Assembly (NCBI RefSeq): GCF_012911975.1 | Contig: NZ_SMDQ01000040.1 | Span: 1 to 51,777 of the forward strand | Origin: Nodosilinea sp. P-1105 | Lineage (GTDB): Bacteria > Cyanobacteriota > Cyanobacteriia > Phormidesmidales > Phormidesmidaceae | Direction of reading: 5' to 3' | Length of the DNA stretch: 51,777 nt | Part shown: positions 17,212 to 25,229 of the stretch, one piece after another | Layout of the letters: every line of letters starts with the position of its first letter | Position numbering within the stretch: the stretch's first letter is position 1 | Notes under the pieces: model-generated | Told to the model about the DNA's origin: nothing | The model's input: only the letters and a program-made list of their open reading frames with translations | The model's database searches: none | Position numbers and translations under genes: made by a program

Positions 17212-18117
17212 ATGCCCCCTCAAACCAAATTTACTGACCTGGGTCCAGCGGCCATGGAGATGGCCAATCTTTTGATGCAAGCGGCTCAGGCTCCTGAGGG
17301 TAGCCTGACGGGTTGGTCGTTGGCGGATCGTAGCCCAGCGTACATCGACCGCATGCTGCCGTTTATGGACTGGGTTTACCACTACTATTTCCAGGTCAAG
17401 ACCGATGGCTGGGAGCACATTCCGGCGGCGGGGCGACTGCTGCTGGTGGGCTCCCACAATGGTGGCCTGGCCGCCCCAGATACGGTGATGATGACCTATG
17501 ACTGGCTGCACCGATTTGGGGTCGAACGTCCGGCTTATGGCTCGATGGATCAGCGCATGTGGCAGATTTTTCCAGCGGTGGCCCGGATGGCCACCTGGGT
17601 CGGGGCGGTGAGGGCTACCCCGGCTATGGCAGTAAAAGCCCTGCGCCAAGAGGCGGCAGTGTTGGTATACCCGGGTGGCGCTCGGGATGTGTTTCGGCCC
17701 TACACCCAGCGGGGGCAGGTGTGCTTCTTTGGACAGAAGGGGTTTATTAAGCTGGCCCTGCGGGAACATGCCCCGGTTGTGCCCCTGATTTCCCACGGAG
17801 CCCACGATACATTCCTGGTGCTGGCAGACTGGTATCCCCAACTGTTAGCCCTGCACCAGCAGGGGCTGCCCTGGTTGTTTGGGGTCGATCCAGGCACAAT
17901 GCCAATATATCTGGGCTTGCCCTGGGGGCTGTCGGTGGGACCTTTGCCCCATATCCCGCTGCCAATACCTTTGCATACCCGGGTTTGTGCACCCATCAGG
18001 TTCACGTGGACCGGACCAGAGGCGGCCCGCGATCGCGCCTATGTGGATGCCTGCTATGAACAGGTGCAACAGACCATGCAAGCCGAGTTAGATCAGCTGT
18101 TTGCCCTGTATGGCTAG
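17212..18117 (+). CDS. Lysophospholipid/glycerol acyltransferase-family protein (DGAT-like)
   Basis: A probable membrane-associated acyltransferase of the PlsC/LPLAT superfamily, 301 residues from the ATG at 17212. An in-frame TTG at 17146 would add 22 residues. The region LLLVGSHNGGLAAPDTVMM matches the catalytic His-containing block of the family in spaced form. VLVYPGGARDVFRP matches the later glycine block, and GFIKLALREHAPVVPLISHG the following strand-helix. The block order fits the subgroup related to diacylglycerol acyltransferases and to cyanobacterial Slr2103-type enzymes better than classical PlsC. Likely role: acyl transfer to a lipid alcohol such as diacylglycerol or plastoquinol; the substrate is inferred by family resemblance only. 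Confidence 0.75.
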   Translation: MPPQTKFTDLGPAAMEMANLLMQAAQAPEGSLTGWSLADRSPAYIDRMLPFMDWVYHYYFQVKTDGWEHIPAAGRLLLVGSHNGGLAAPDTVMMTYDWLHRFGVERPAYGSMDQRMWQIFPAVARMATWVGAVRATPAMAVKALRQEAAVLVYPGGARDVFRPYTQRGQVCFFGQKGFIKLALREHAPVVPLISHGAHDTFLVLADWYPQLLALHQQGLPWLFGVDPGTMPIYLGLPWGLSVGPLPHIPLPIPLHTRVCAPIRFTWTGPEAARDRAYVDACYEQVQQTMQAELDQLFALYG

Positions 18118-18518
18118 GGATCTTAATTAATCAGGCGATGGCAGGTGCCGGGTTCTAGGTGTCAGGTATCAGAACTGGTTCGTCGACTTAAGGGCCGACT
18201 CAGATGCAAGCATTGCTGGATTGAGGGATGAACCTTCAAAAGCGACACCCCCGCATGGCCCCCTTTTCTGGTATGCCCGTAGGGCTATAATCCCCCCATC
18301 CGGGGGGACTTTGAAGTTTTTACCCCCCAGGATTGGGGGTTGGGGGGCAAATCATACCTGTGCTAAGCAACGCCCAGATATATACCCCCTAAACGTTTGA
18401 GCAACGTTAACATATCCAACGTGGGCTTCTGGCGGTCAGGGATGGCTGGTTAACTCCCCCTAGGCCAGGGACCCTACCTCGTTTTTGGCCAGGTGTCGTA
18501 TAAAAATTTTAGGGTGGT
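18118..18518. other. Intergenic region with G/C-run hairpin
   Basis: No gene is seen in these 400 bp. TCCCCCC (18291-18297) pairs with GGGGGGA (18302-18308) around ATCC, and the segment is followed by CTTTGAAGTTTTT. This is a plausible, imperfect terminator for the acyltransferase gene or a relic of one. Immediately after come another C-run (18323-18328) and two G-runs, so several alternative folds compete. The photolyase gene has a purine stretch (AGGGTGGT) just before its ATG. Confidence 0.5.
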
Positions 18519-19961
18519 ATGGGCGACCTCATTTTGTTTTGGCACCGTCGGGATTTGCGCTTGACAGATAACCTGGGGTTGGCGGCGGCGGTTGACCGTA
18601 CGGCCCAGGTGGTGGGTGTTTTTTGTCTTGACCCTGGCATTTTGCAGGAGGATGACATCGCCCCCGCCCGAGTCGCCTATATGATCGGCTGTTTGCAGGA
18701 ACTCCAGCAGCGCTACAGCAAGGTGGGCGGGCAGTTGCTGGTGCTGAAGGGCGACCCCCGACAGAAGATCCCCGCTTTAGCCCAAGCCCTGCAGGCCGCT
18801 GCCGTCTACTGGAATCGAGATGTGGAGCCCTATTCCCGCCAGCGGGATAAGGCGGTGGTGGAGGCGTTAAAAGAGGCTGGCATTGAGTTTCAAACCACCT
18901 TTTGGGATCAGCTACTGCAGCCGCCAGGGGCCGTGCGGACGGGGGCGGGGGAGCCTTACTCGGTCTATACCCCCTTTTGGCGTAACTGGGTGAAGCAACC
19001 TAAATCGGAGCCAGTGCCAGCCCCCCCTACCCTGGAACCGCTGACCTCGAATCAAGTGCAGGCGGCAGAGCAGGTGGGCTGTATGGCGCTGCCTACGGCC
19101 CAAGACCTGGGGTTTGGCTGGGATAATGGCTTTCCGGTGGAGCCTGGGGAATGGGCGGCCCAGCAGCAGTTGGAGACGTTCTGTGAGGCTGAGCGGGCGA
19201 TCGCCAGCTATGACCAACAGCGCAACTTTCCCTTCGAAGATGGCACCTCGCGCCTGAGTGCAGCGCTCAAATTTGGGGCCATTGGCATTCGCAGCGTCTG
19301 GTCTGCCGCTGATGCCGTTTATCAGCGCTGTCGCAGCGATGAGTCTCGCCAGAATGTGCAAACCTGGCAGCAGGAGCTGGCCTGGCGGGAGTTTTATCAG
19401 CATGTCATGTACTTTTTCCCAGAGCTGGCAGCAGGCCCCTACCGAACCCAGTGGAAGGACTTCCCTTGGGTGAATAACCAGGATGATTTTCAGGCCTGGT
19501 GTGATGGTCGTACCGGCTACCCAATCGTCGATGCGGCCATGCGCCAGCTGAATCAGACTGGCTGGATGCACAACCGCTGCCGCATGATTGTGGCCAGCTT
19601 CTTAACCAAAGACTTGATCATTAACTGGCAGTGGGGGGAAAAGTACTTTATGCAGCACCTGGTGGATGGGGATTTATCCGCCAATAATGGCGGCTGGCAG
19701 TGGAGTGCATCCAGCGGTATGGACCCTAAGCCCCTGCGGATTTTTAACCCCGCTAGCCAGGCTAAAAAGTTTGACCCGGAAGCGGAGTATATTCGCCAGT
19801 GGCTGCCAGAGTTGAGGACCTTGGACACAGGTTGGCTGGTGACGGGGAAAATTCCACCCCAGGAACGGGAGCGGGTTAATTACCCGGCCCCAATTGTGGA
19901 CCATAAAACCCAGCAGGCTTACTTCAAAGACAAGTACAAGGCCCAAAAAGCGGCCAGCTAA
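18519..19961 (+). CDS. phrA: Deoxyribodipyrimidine photolyase, class I CPD type
   Basis: Light-driven repair enzyme that splits cyclobutane pyrimidine dimers. Residues 1-150 form the alpha/beta antenna domain beginning [18 protein letters not shown]. The C-terminal helical FAD domain shows the hallmark blocks [38 protein letters not shown], and [20 protein letters not shown]. Length of 480 is essentially that of the Anacystis nidulans enzyme, which uses a deazaflavin antenna, so an 8-HDF-type antenna is likely; that is inference from similarity. The conserved electron-transfer tryptophans lie within the FAD-domain blocks. It stands alone, with a small minus-strand gene converging on its 3' end. 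Confidence 0.93.
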   Translation: MGDLILFWHRRDLRLTDNLGLAAAVDRTAQVVGVFCLDPGILQEDDIAPARVAYMIGCLQELQQRYSKVGGQLLVLKGDPRQKIPALAQALQAAAVYWNRDVEPYSRQRDKAVVEALKEAGIEFQTTFWDQLLQPPGAVRTGAGEPYSVYTPFWRNWVKQPKSEPVPAPPTLEPLTSNQVQAAEQVGCMALPTAQDLGFGWDNGFPVEPGEWAAQQQLETFCEAERAIASYDQQRNFPFEDGTSRLSAALKFGAIGIRSVWSAADAVYQRCRSDESRQNVQTWQQELAWREFYQHVMYFFPELAAGPYRTQWKDFPWVNNQDDFQAWCDGRTGYPIVDAAMRQLNQTGWMHNRCRMIVASFLTKDLIINWQWGEKYFMQHLVDGDLSANNGGWQWSASSGMDPKPLRIFNPASQAKKFDPEAEYIRQWLPELRTLDTGWLVTGKIPPQERERVNYPAPIVDHKTQQAYFKDKYKAQKAAS

Positions 19962-19975
19962 CCCCTGCTACCCCC

Positions 19976-20158
19976 TTAGTCAACAACCCGTAACCGGCCT
20001 TGGCTCAGGGCGTCATACACTCGATTAATTAAAGCAGCATCACTAGGACTCAAATCACGCTGGGAAAACAGTGCCATCAATGTTTGTTGATCGTGACGGG
20101 TGAGTCGACGGGTGGCAAACATTCTTTCGATGGTCTGCTCTAGGTTTGACATAGTCAT
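19976..20158 (-). CDS. Small conserved-looking cyanobacterial protein, unknown function
   Basis: A 60-residue soluble protein, predicted almost entirely helical. It starts MTMSNLEQTIERMFATRRLT and ends in LINRVYDALSQGRLRVVD. The pattern of an N-terminal amphipathic helix, an RLTRHDQQ segment and a final INRV-DAL-G-RVVD motif resembles small proteins I recall in many cyanobacterial genomes, none with a named function. The two ATGs two codons apart (20158 and 20152) are equally plausible starts. It converges on the photolyase gene with a 14-bp gap. Confidence 0.7.
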   Translation of the reverse strand: MTMSNLEQTIERMFATRRLTRHDQQTLMALFSQRDLSPSDAALINRVYDALSQGRLRVVD

Positions 20159-20495
20159 GCACTCTGATGGTTATCTACATCGATCCACCCTGGGATTGGG
20201 ATCAGTCATTACCCAAGGTCCGTAACGCATCCTAGCGTAATGACTCAATTTTATAAAAAGAATTCTTAAGCTACCTCAGCAAAATAACTGATTTCAGCTG
20301 CGTAGCCTGGTTGGAAGCCCCGGAAGAATGGGTGGTTTCACCGCTTCGGATGCTGCTTACCTAAGGCAGCGACTGACAGAATGGCGTAAAAATTGACTAC
20401 CTTTGCTGAGGGTATCAGGAAGGGTTAGCCGACCTATGCCCCAGAGGACTAGGTGGTTGATCCTGCTTTGGGTGGGTAGTCAATGGGTGCAATTT
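20159..20495. other. Intergenic region, no gene seen
   Basis: About 340 bp between the small helical protein gene and the rpe terminator. It holds an imperfect hairpin (GCTGCTTA-CC-TAAGGCAGC, around 20351-20369, one bulged base) and an AT-rich stretch near 20250-20285 that could carry the promoter of the leftward small gene. No open frame of useful length was found. Confidence 0.45.
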
Positions 20496-20536
20496 AAGCG
20501 GGGCAATCCTGAACCCTACTCAGGATTGCCCCGCTT
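20496..20536 (-). terminator. Strong hairpin terminator 3' of rpe
   Basis: AAGCGGGGCAATCCTGA (20496-20512) pairs perfectly over 17 bp with TCAGGATTGCCCCGCTT (20520-20536) around a seven-base loop. It lies 27 bp beyond the rpe stop on the minus strand. Only short T/A runs flank it on either side, so it may work bidirectionally or as an RNA-stabilising 3' end instead of a textbook T-run terminator. Confidence 0.8.
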
Positions 20537-20562
20537 TAAGGAATACGCCGCATGGGCTCGAC

Positions 20563-21267
20563 CTAAACCGTAGCCAGTTCAGGAGCGGGGCGTTTGCTGT
20601 TGCGGATGCCAGCGATCGCCTCGGCATAGTCGGCAGCTTTAAATACAGCTGACCCAGCCACGATCGCATTGGCTCCGGCTTCCAGCACCTGCCAGGTGTT
20701 GTTCACCTTCAAGCCACCGTCTACTTCAATCCAGGGATCGAGGCCCCGCTCGTCGCACATCTGCCGCAAAGCCCGGATTTTGGGCACCATGGTCGGGATG
20801 AAGCTCTGGCCACCAAAGCCGGGGTTAACGCTCATAATCAGCACTAAATCACACAGATCCAGCACATGCTCGATCAGCGACAGGGGGGTGGAGGGGTTAA
20901 GCACGACCCCTGCCTGCTTACCCAGTTCTCTGATTTGGCCCAGGGTGCGGTGCAGGTGCGGTGAGGCGTTGTGCTCAGCGTGGACTGAAATAATGTCGGC
21001 CCCAGCTTTGGCAAAGTCAGCCACATACTTTTCAGGCTCGACGATCATCAGATGTACATCTAAGGGCTTTTGGGTGAGGGGCCGAATGGCGCTGACCACC
21101 AGCGGCCCAATAGTAATGTTGGGCACAAATCGTCCATCCATCACGTCTACGTGAATCCAGTCGGCCCCGGCCTCATCCGCCGCTTTGATCTCTTCCCCTA
21201 GACGGCCAAAGTCGGCAGACAGAATGGAAGGGGAGATGACAACGGACTTTTTAGACGTCTGAATCAT
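20563..21267 (-). CDS. rpe: Ribulose-phosphate 3-epimerase
   Basis: Interconverts ribulose 5-phosphate and xylulose 5-phosphate in the Calvin cycle and pentose phosphate pathway. The 234-residue TIM barrel shows the full set of family motifs. These are [16 protein letters not shown] (first strand with catalytic Asp), [16 protein letters not shown] (metal-binding His and Asp), [18 protein letters not shown], and [14 protein letters not shown] (phosphate-binding glycine segment). Final blocks are [10 protein letters not shown] (second catalytic Asp) and [18 protein letters not shown] lies about 11 bases before the ATG at 21267. It is monocistronic, ending at a strong hairpin. Confidence 0.96.
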   Translation of the reverse strand: MIQTSKKSVVISPSILSADFGRLGEEIKAADEAGADWIHVDVMDGRFVPNITIGPLVVSAIRPLTQKPLDVHLMIVEPEKYVADFAKAGADIISVHAEHNASPHLHRTLGQIRELGKQAGVVLNPSTPLSLIEHVLDLCDLVLIMSVNPGFGGQSFIPTMVPKIRALRQMCDERGLDPWIEVDGGLKVNNTWQVLEAGANAIVAGSAVFKAADYAEAIAGIRNSKRPAPELATV

Positions 21268-21391
21268 GATGGAGGGTTCTCCTAGGTGCGCGTTTGTGAC
21301 TATCGTAACAAAGTCTTAAAATTTCTTGGTGCAAACGGTCAAGATTTTGCCTTGCCAGCAATCGGCCAAGTCAGAAGTGATGGGTCAAGGG

Positions 21392-21428
21392 CTACGGTTC
21401 ACGGTCTACGGTTCACGGTCTACGGCTC
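21392..21428. repeat. 14-bp tandem repeat, about 2.6 copies
   Basis: CTACGGTTCACGGT is repeated at 21392 and 21406, then a partial copy begins at 21420. The unit is itself two near-identical heptamers (CTACGGT/TCACGGT), which ties the 14-bp arrays of this window to the 7-bp ones. It lies about 60 bp upstream of the membrane GTPase gene. Confidence 0.85.
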
Positions 21429-21485
21429 GCCTTAAACCGCTTACGATAAAGTTGCCTGGAGCAAATTTTCTGTGGAGGTAGGGCG

Positions 21486-23441
21486 ATGGTGCGACTCCAA
21501 CCTTGGCAGTGGGTGGTGCTGGGGTTACCCCTGGTGGCGATCGCTGGGTTTATGGTGGTGGCTGCTGGTAGCCAATTTCATGCCTGGGGGGTGAATTGGA
21601 TCTGGGCGGTGTTCGTGCTGGTGTTGGTGGGGTGGCGGTGGTTGTTGGCCCGCTGGACTCGTCCGGCCCTGAAGGATATGGCGGCGGCAATCGCCAAGGC
21701 TGAACAAGAACTAACCACCACGATGGCAGATCTCCCCTCCTCTACTGCAGCGGGGAACCTACCCCAGGCAGAGGCTGCTTTAGACCAGATCCTGGTTGAG
21801 GCTCGCCAAGATCCGCCTCTGTGGGAAGATTGGACCCCATTTTGGCAGCGATGTCGGGATGTGGTGACGACGGTGGCCCAGGCCTACCATCCTGAGGTCA
21901 AGTACCCCCTGCTAAATATCTATGTACCGGATGCCTATGGTCTGTTGCGGGGGACGGTGGATGACGTGGACCGCTGGATGGCTACCCTGACCCCAGTGCT
22001 GGGGCAGGTGACCGTAGGACAGGCAGTGGAAGGCTATGAGATGTACCGTAAAGTCGAGCCCTCTGCCCGCAAGCTATGGCAGGCCTGGTCTTGGGCTCAG
22101 TGGCTGGTGAATCCGGCGGCGGCGGCGGCCCGTACCCTGAGCCAGCCGACCAGTAACCTGGCCAACCAGCAACTGCTGGGCAACCTCAGTGCCCTGCTGC
22201 GGGAAGCGACCCTGCGCAACCTCTACCGACAGGCGGTGGCCCTCTATGGCGGCGAGTTGCCTGATTTGCCCTTGGGAAATTCTGGTCGAACCGGGGTGCC
22301 GTCAGCCCAGACCCAGACCCTACAGGAGATTCTGAACCGGGCTGAACCGGTAGAGCAGGTGCAGCTCCAGCCGGTGAACATTTTGCTGGTGGGGCGTACG
22401 GGGGCGGGCAAGAGTAGCTTGATCAACACCCTGTTTGCGGCTGATCAGGCAGAGGTGGATGTGTTACCCAGCACTGATGCCATCCGTAGCTACCACTGGG
22501 CGACGGAGACTGGCGATACCCTCACCCTGTGGGATTCCCCTGGCTATGAGCAGATTGACCGGCAGGACTATCGAGACCAGCTGCTGGACTATAGTCGCCA
22601 GGCGGATCTGCTGCTGTTGGTCACCCCAGCCCTCGATCCGGCCCTGCAGATGGATGTGGATTTACTCCAGGCTATGGGCCGAGAGGTGGCTGACCTGGGG
22701 GCGATCGCCGTCGTTACCCAAGTGGATCGACTGCGGCCCTTGCGGGAATGGGCACCCCCGTACGATTGGCAGACTGGGGAGCGGCCTAAGGAAATTTCGA
22801 TGCGAGAGGCTACCCAGTACCGCCAAGAGCAATTGGGCCATGTCTGCGATCGCGTTCTGCCCCTGGTGACCGCCGATACCGCCAGTCAGCGGCAGCCCTG
22901 GAATGCCGATGCGCTGGCCACCACCCTGATCGAGTTGATTGATCCGACCAAGGAGTTGCGCCTGGCCCGATTTTTGCGCGATCGCGATGCCAAGGTCGTA
23001 GCTGCCAGTCGGCTGATCGATCGCTATATCTTTCAAATGAGTACCACCCAGGGGTTAGCGGCTTTTCTCAAGAGTCCGGTACTGAAATTTATCGCCACCC
23101 TTACCACCGGTACCCCAACCCTGGCCTACCTGCTGGCCGAACAAATTCCAGTAGAGCAATTGCCGGTGGTAATTGGCAAGCTACAGCTGGCCTACGACCT
23201 GTTTAAGCTGCTGGCGCCAGACACGGCCCGGCTTGATTTACTGGCCCTATGGCCCCTGCTGCTGGAGCATAACCAAAAGCCCGACCAGGCCGCCTGGGCC
23301 TTTGGCCAAGCCATGGTGGAATATTGGAGCCAGGGGTTAACGGTGGATCAGGTGCGATCGCGAATTGACCACTATCTCGCCCAGTATGCGGGAGGGACTA
23401 GTAATGGTCTTCTTGACCCGTCCAAGTCGGGTAAGGCATAA
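21486..23441 (+). CDS. Membrane-anchored Era-like GTPase
   Basis: A 651-residue protein with two N-terminal membrane segments (about 10-30 and 37-57), a helical region, and a central P-loop GTPase domain. The G motifs are clear: G1 GRTGAGKSS (about residue 302), G3 DSPG (about 355) and G4 TQVD (about 415). The order and the VNILLVGRTGAGKSSLINTL context place it in the Era/YeeP-like TRAFAC GTPases often annotated simply as GTPase family proteins in cyanobacteria. The C-terminal part is helical with a hydrophobic stretch near 535-560. GGAGGT lies six bases before the start codon region (GGAGGTAGGGCG-ATG). Biological role unknown; related membrane GTPases act in envelope or organelle biogenesis. 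Confidence 0.8.
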   Translation: MVRLQPWQWVVLGLPLVAIAGFMVVAAGSQFHAWGVNWIWAVFVLVLVGWRWLLARWTRPALKDMAAAIAKAEQELTTTMADLPSSTAAGNLPQAEAALDQILVEARQDPPLWEDWTPFWQRCRDVVTTVAQAYHPEVKYPLLNIYVPDAYGLLRGTVDDVDRWMATLTPVLGQVTVGQAVEGYEMYRKVEPSARKLWQAWSWAQWLVNPAAAAARTLSQPTSNLANQQLLGNLSALLREATLRNLYRQAVALYGGELPDLPLGNSGRTGVPSAQTQTLQEILNRAEPVEQVQLQPVNILLVGRTGAGKSSLINTLFAADQAEVDVLPSTDAIRSYHWATETGDTLTLWDSPGYEQIDRQDYRDQLLDYSRQADLLLLVTPALDPALQMDVDLLQAMGREVADLGAIAVVTQVDRLRPLREWAPPYDWQTGERPKEISMREATQYRQEQLGHVCDRVLPLVTADTASQRQPWNADALATTLIELIDPTKELRLARFLRDRDAKVVAASRLIDRYIFQMSTTQGLAAFLKSPVLKFIATLTTGTPTLAYLLAEQIPVEQLPVVIGKLQLAYDLFKLLAPDTARLDLLALWPLLLEHNQKPDQAAWAFGQAMVEYWSQGLTVDQVRSRIDHYLAQYAGGTSNGLLDPSKSGKA

Positions 23442-23718
23442 GGGCAATTTTGCCTTTGGGGGGCAGGTGTTGATCGGCGGCCAAGATGCCACCATTCAAG
23501 GCCACATGCAACCTTAGGTAAGCCTCGGCCTCGGCCGCAGATGTTAGCTGAATATTCAAGATATATACGTAGGGAGATTGGTGTTGAGTGGCGTGACTCG
23601 AATAGTCTTCCCAGATGCGTAACTGGGTACCCTCTGAATCAGTGGAAATTTTATAAAATAAAAGAGGTTCGACGGCCTGGGGATGCATCAAGCCATCGGA
23701 TGGAAAGGACGGAACCAT
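23398..23718 (-). CDS. Hypothetical 106-residue protein
   Basis: Minus-strand frame whose last 44 bp overlap the 3' end of the GTPase gene. It reads as a plausible globular protein, with hydrophobic strands (VEPLLFYKIS, QLRIWEDYS, YVYILNIQLT) and a short helix (AEAEAYLRLHVAL), then a Pro-rich tail. The frame is not a shadow, since most of it lies outside any other gene. I recognise no family. ATG at 23718 taken as start; another Met is at residue 11. Real-gene status is likely but unproven. Confidence 0.5.
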   Translation of the reverse strand: MVPSFPSDGLMHPQAVEPLLFYKISTDSEGTQLRIWEDYSSHATQHQSPYVYILNIQLTSAAEAEAYLRLHVALNGGILAADQHLPPKGKIALMPYPTWTGQEDHY

Positions 23719-23885
23719 AGCCGTAAAACCCTAAGCCAGCAGCAATTTTCCTCAGCATATCCGGTAGATTGCAGTGACACCCCAGGGGAATCACCCCTTA
23801 TCTGATCATACGCACAATTAAAGTAAGGACAATCAAAGTTGTGTTACAACTTATTTTTTGAACTTGTCTCCCCCCTGGAACAGCC

Positions 23886-24476
23886 CTATGACTTAACCGT
23901 CTCTGAGGCGGCCGCCCGTCGCTCCATTTCTGCTCGAATCGCTTTGACGGTGTCGACTAAGCTGGTTTCAAACAGGTTGTAAAACATAGACTTAAAGGGA
24001 CCAACATCAGCTTCGGCATGCACCTGTTGGGACACCAGCAGGTGAGCAGCTTTACCCACCAAGGCCTCTGGCGCGGCATCCAATCGCCAATGGCCATACA
24101 TGTGCTGTAAGTTCCCTTCCAATAGGCGGAAGCTAATCTGCTGGCGATCGATTTCTAGGTTCTCGGTACGCACCGTAGACTCTACGGTCGATAGCAAAAT
24201 GCGGCGGCGATCCAGTTGTTCCACAATAGTACGTCCCCCTTCAGATTGAATCACCCGGCTTTCCACCACCGTGGGCAAAAATCGATGGAAATTATCATAG
24301 TCGGTCAACACCGCCCAGGCGGTCTCGGCATCGACGGGGGTGGCCACCATCACGCCATACTTCCCTTTGCCGCCCTTCAGCAGCACCCGCCGCTTAGCCA
24401 GGGTGGCCCAATCTGCCGAGGTCAACTTAGCCAAGTAGGTTTCGGCGGGCTGAACCTGGCGAGATAATAGGGACAT
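23886..24476 (-). CDS. SRPBCC / cyclase-dehydrase family protein
   Basis: A START-fold (polyketide cyclase/dehydrase, coenzyme Q-binding type) protein, 196 residues from the ATG at 24476. A TTG at 24494 would add six residues. Family features: a helix-turn lead, the GVMVATPVDAETAWAVLTDY block in which the WAVLTDYDNFHRFLP motif is diagnostic, then alternating strands (RTIVEQLDRRRILL, ISFRLLEGNL) and a C-terminal helix (MFYNLFETSLVDTVKAIRAE). Such proteins bind lipids, carotenoids or quinones in a deep cavity. The specific ligand cannot be told here. The gene lies head to head with the HugZ-like gene, about 100 bp apart. Confidence 0.82.
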   Translation of the reverse strand: MSLLSRQVQPAETYLAKLTSADWATLAKRRVLLKGGKGKYGVMVATPVDAETAWAVLTDYDNFHRFLPTVVESRVIQSEGGRTIVEQLDRRRILLSTVESTVRTENLEIDRQQISFRLLEGNLQHMYGHWRLDAAPEALVGKAAHLLVSQQVHAEADVGPFKSMFYNLFETSLVDTVKAIRAEMERRAAASETVKS

Positions 24477-24576
24477 AATGGTTGAGGAACTCAAATCAAA
24501 CCTGTTTACTGTACTTTAGCGAAACGCGCTCTTGACCGCTGAAAAATCCTTGCTTGTGGACTATTCCGCCTGACCT

Positions 24577-25077
24577 ATGCCCAGCTTTGATGCCGTTGTC
24601 GACGCCTACCACGCTCTCCCCCGACGGGTAGAGAGCTTGATGTTAAGCACCACGAACACCGATGGTTCTCCCCAGGCCAGCTACGCTCCTTTTATTATCG
24701 ACGATGCTTATCAGATATACATTTTTACCAGTGGCCTATCGGCCCATACCCATAATCTCTTAAGAACTGGCCAGGCCAGCCTGCTGTTGATCGAAGATGA
24801 AGCGGCGGCCCCTCAGATTTTTGCCCGACAGCGTCTCACTTACCAGTGTCAGGCCAAGCCGTTGCCCCGCCAGAGCGATCAGTGGGCGGCGATCGCCCAA
24901 CGATTCGAGGACCGCTTTGGTCAGATTATCGACATGTTGCGCTCTCTGGAAGACTTTCAAATTTTTTGCCTCAGCCCCCAGTCGGGGCGGTTCGTGATGG
25001 GATTTGGGGCCGCCTATGCTGTGGACCCGACGAATTTGAGTCAGCTAGCCAGTGCTCCCGAGCGGGGCAGTGGCTGA
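24577..25077 (+). CDS. HugZ-like pyridoxamine 5'-phosphate oxidase-family protein
   Basis: A 166-residue split-barrel flavin/heme-binding-fold protein. The start YHALPRRVESLMLSTTNTDG and the block PQASYAPFIIDDAYQIYIFT match the PNPOx-like barrel. LLRTGQASLLLIEDE and the C-terminal FCLSPQSGRFVMGFGAAYAV are typical of the HugZ/HutZ subgroup linked to heme use and degradation. In cyanobacteria such proteins are common and their substrate is usually unproven. The C-terminal domain of full-length HugZ is absent; the protein is the single-domain short form. ATG at 24577 taken as start. Confidence 0.78.
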   Translation: MPSFDAVVDAYHALPRRVESLMLSTTNTDGSPQASYAPFIIDDAYQIYIFTSGLSAHTHNLLRTGQASLLLIEDEAAAPQIFARQRLTYQCQAKPLPRQSDQWAAIAQRFEDRFGQIIDMLRSLEDFQIFCLSPQSGRFVMGFGAAYAVDPTNLSQLASAPERGSG

Positions 25078-25100
25078 AGCCAGTCCCAAAAAGACTTATG

Positions 25101-25174
25101 CCAAGTCCAGATCGGGAACTGGAATTTTCCCTCAGGCAGAACTCCAGGTCTGGACTTGGATTTGGTTTAGATGG
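25101..25174. repeat. Palindromic dispersed repeat, copy 2
   Basis: CCAAGTCCAGA (25101-25111) is the exact reverse complement of TCTGGACTTGG (25150-25160), giving an 11-bp stem around a 38-base loop. The right part, 25142-25174, is identical over 33 bp to 16729-16761. It lies between the HugZ-like gene and the FAD oxidoreductase gene. On the plus strand it could end HugZ transcription, but no T-run follows. Confidence 0.75.
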
Positions 25175-25229
25175 GAACTATTTGCCCGTAAGCTAGAACA
25201 TACAATCCATTAATTCTGTTTGGTTTGCC

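Noticed and set aside
17167-17841. 224-residue minus-strand frame opposite the acyltransferase gene
   Set aside because: His/Pro/Arg-rich shadow with no motif; the plus-strand reading has clear family blocks.
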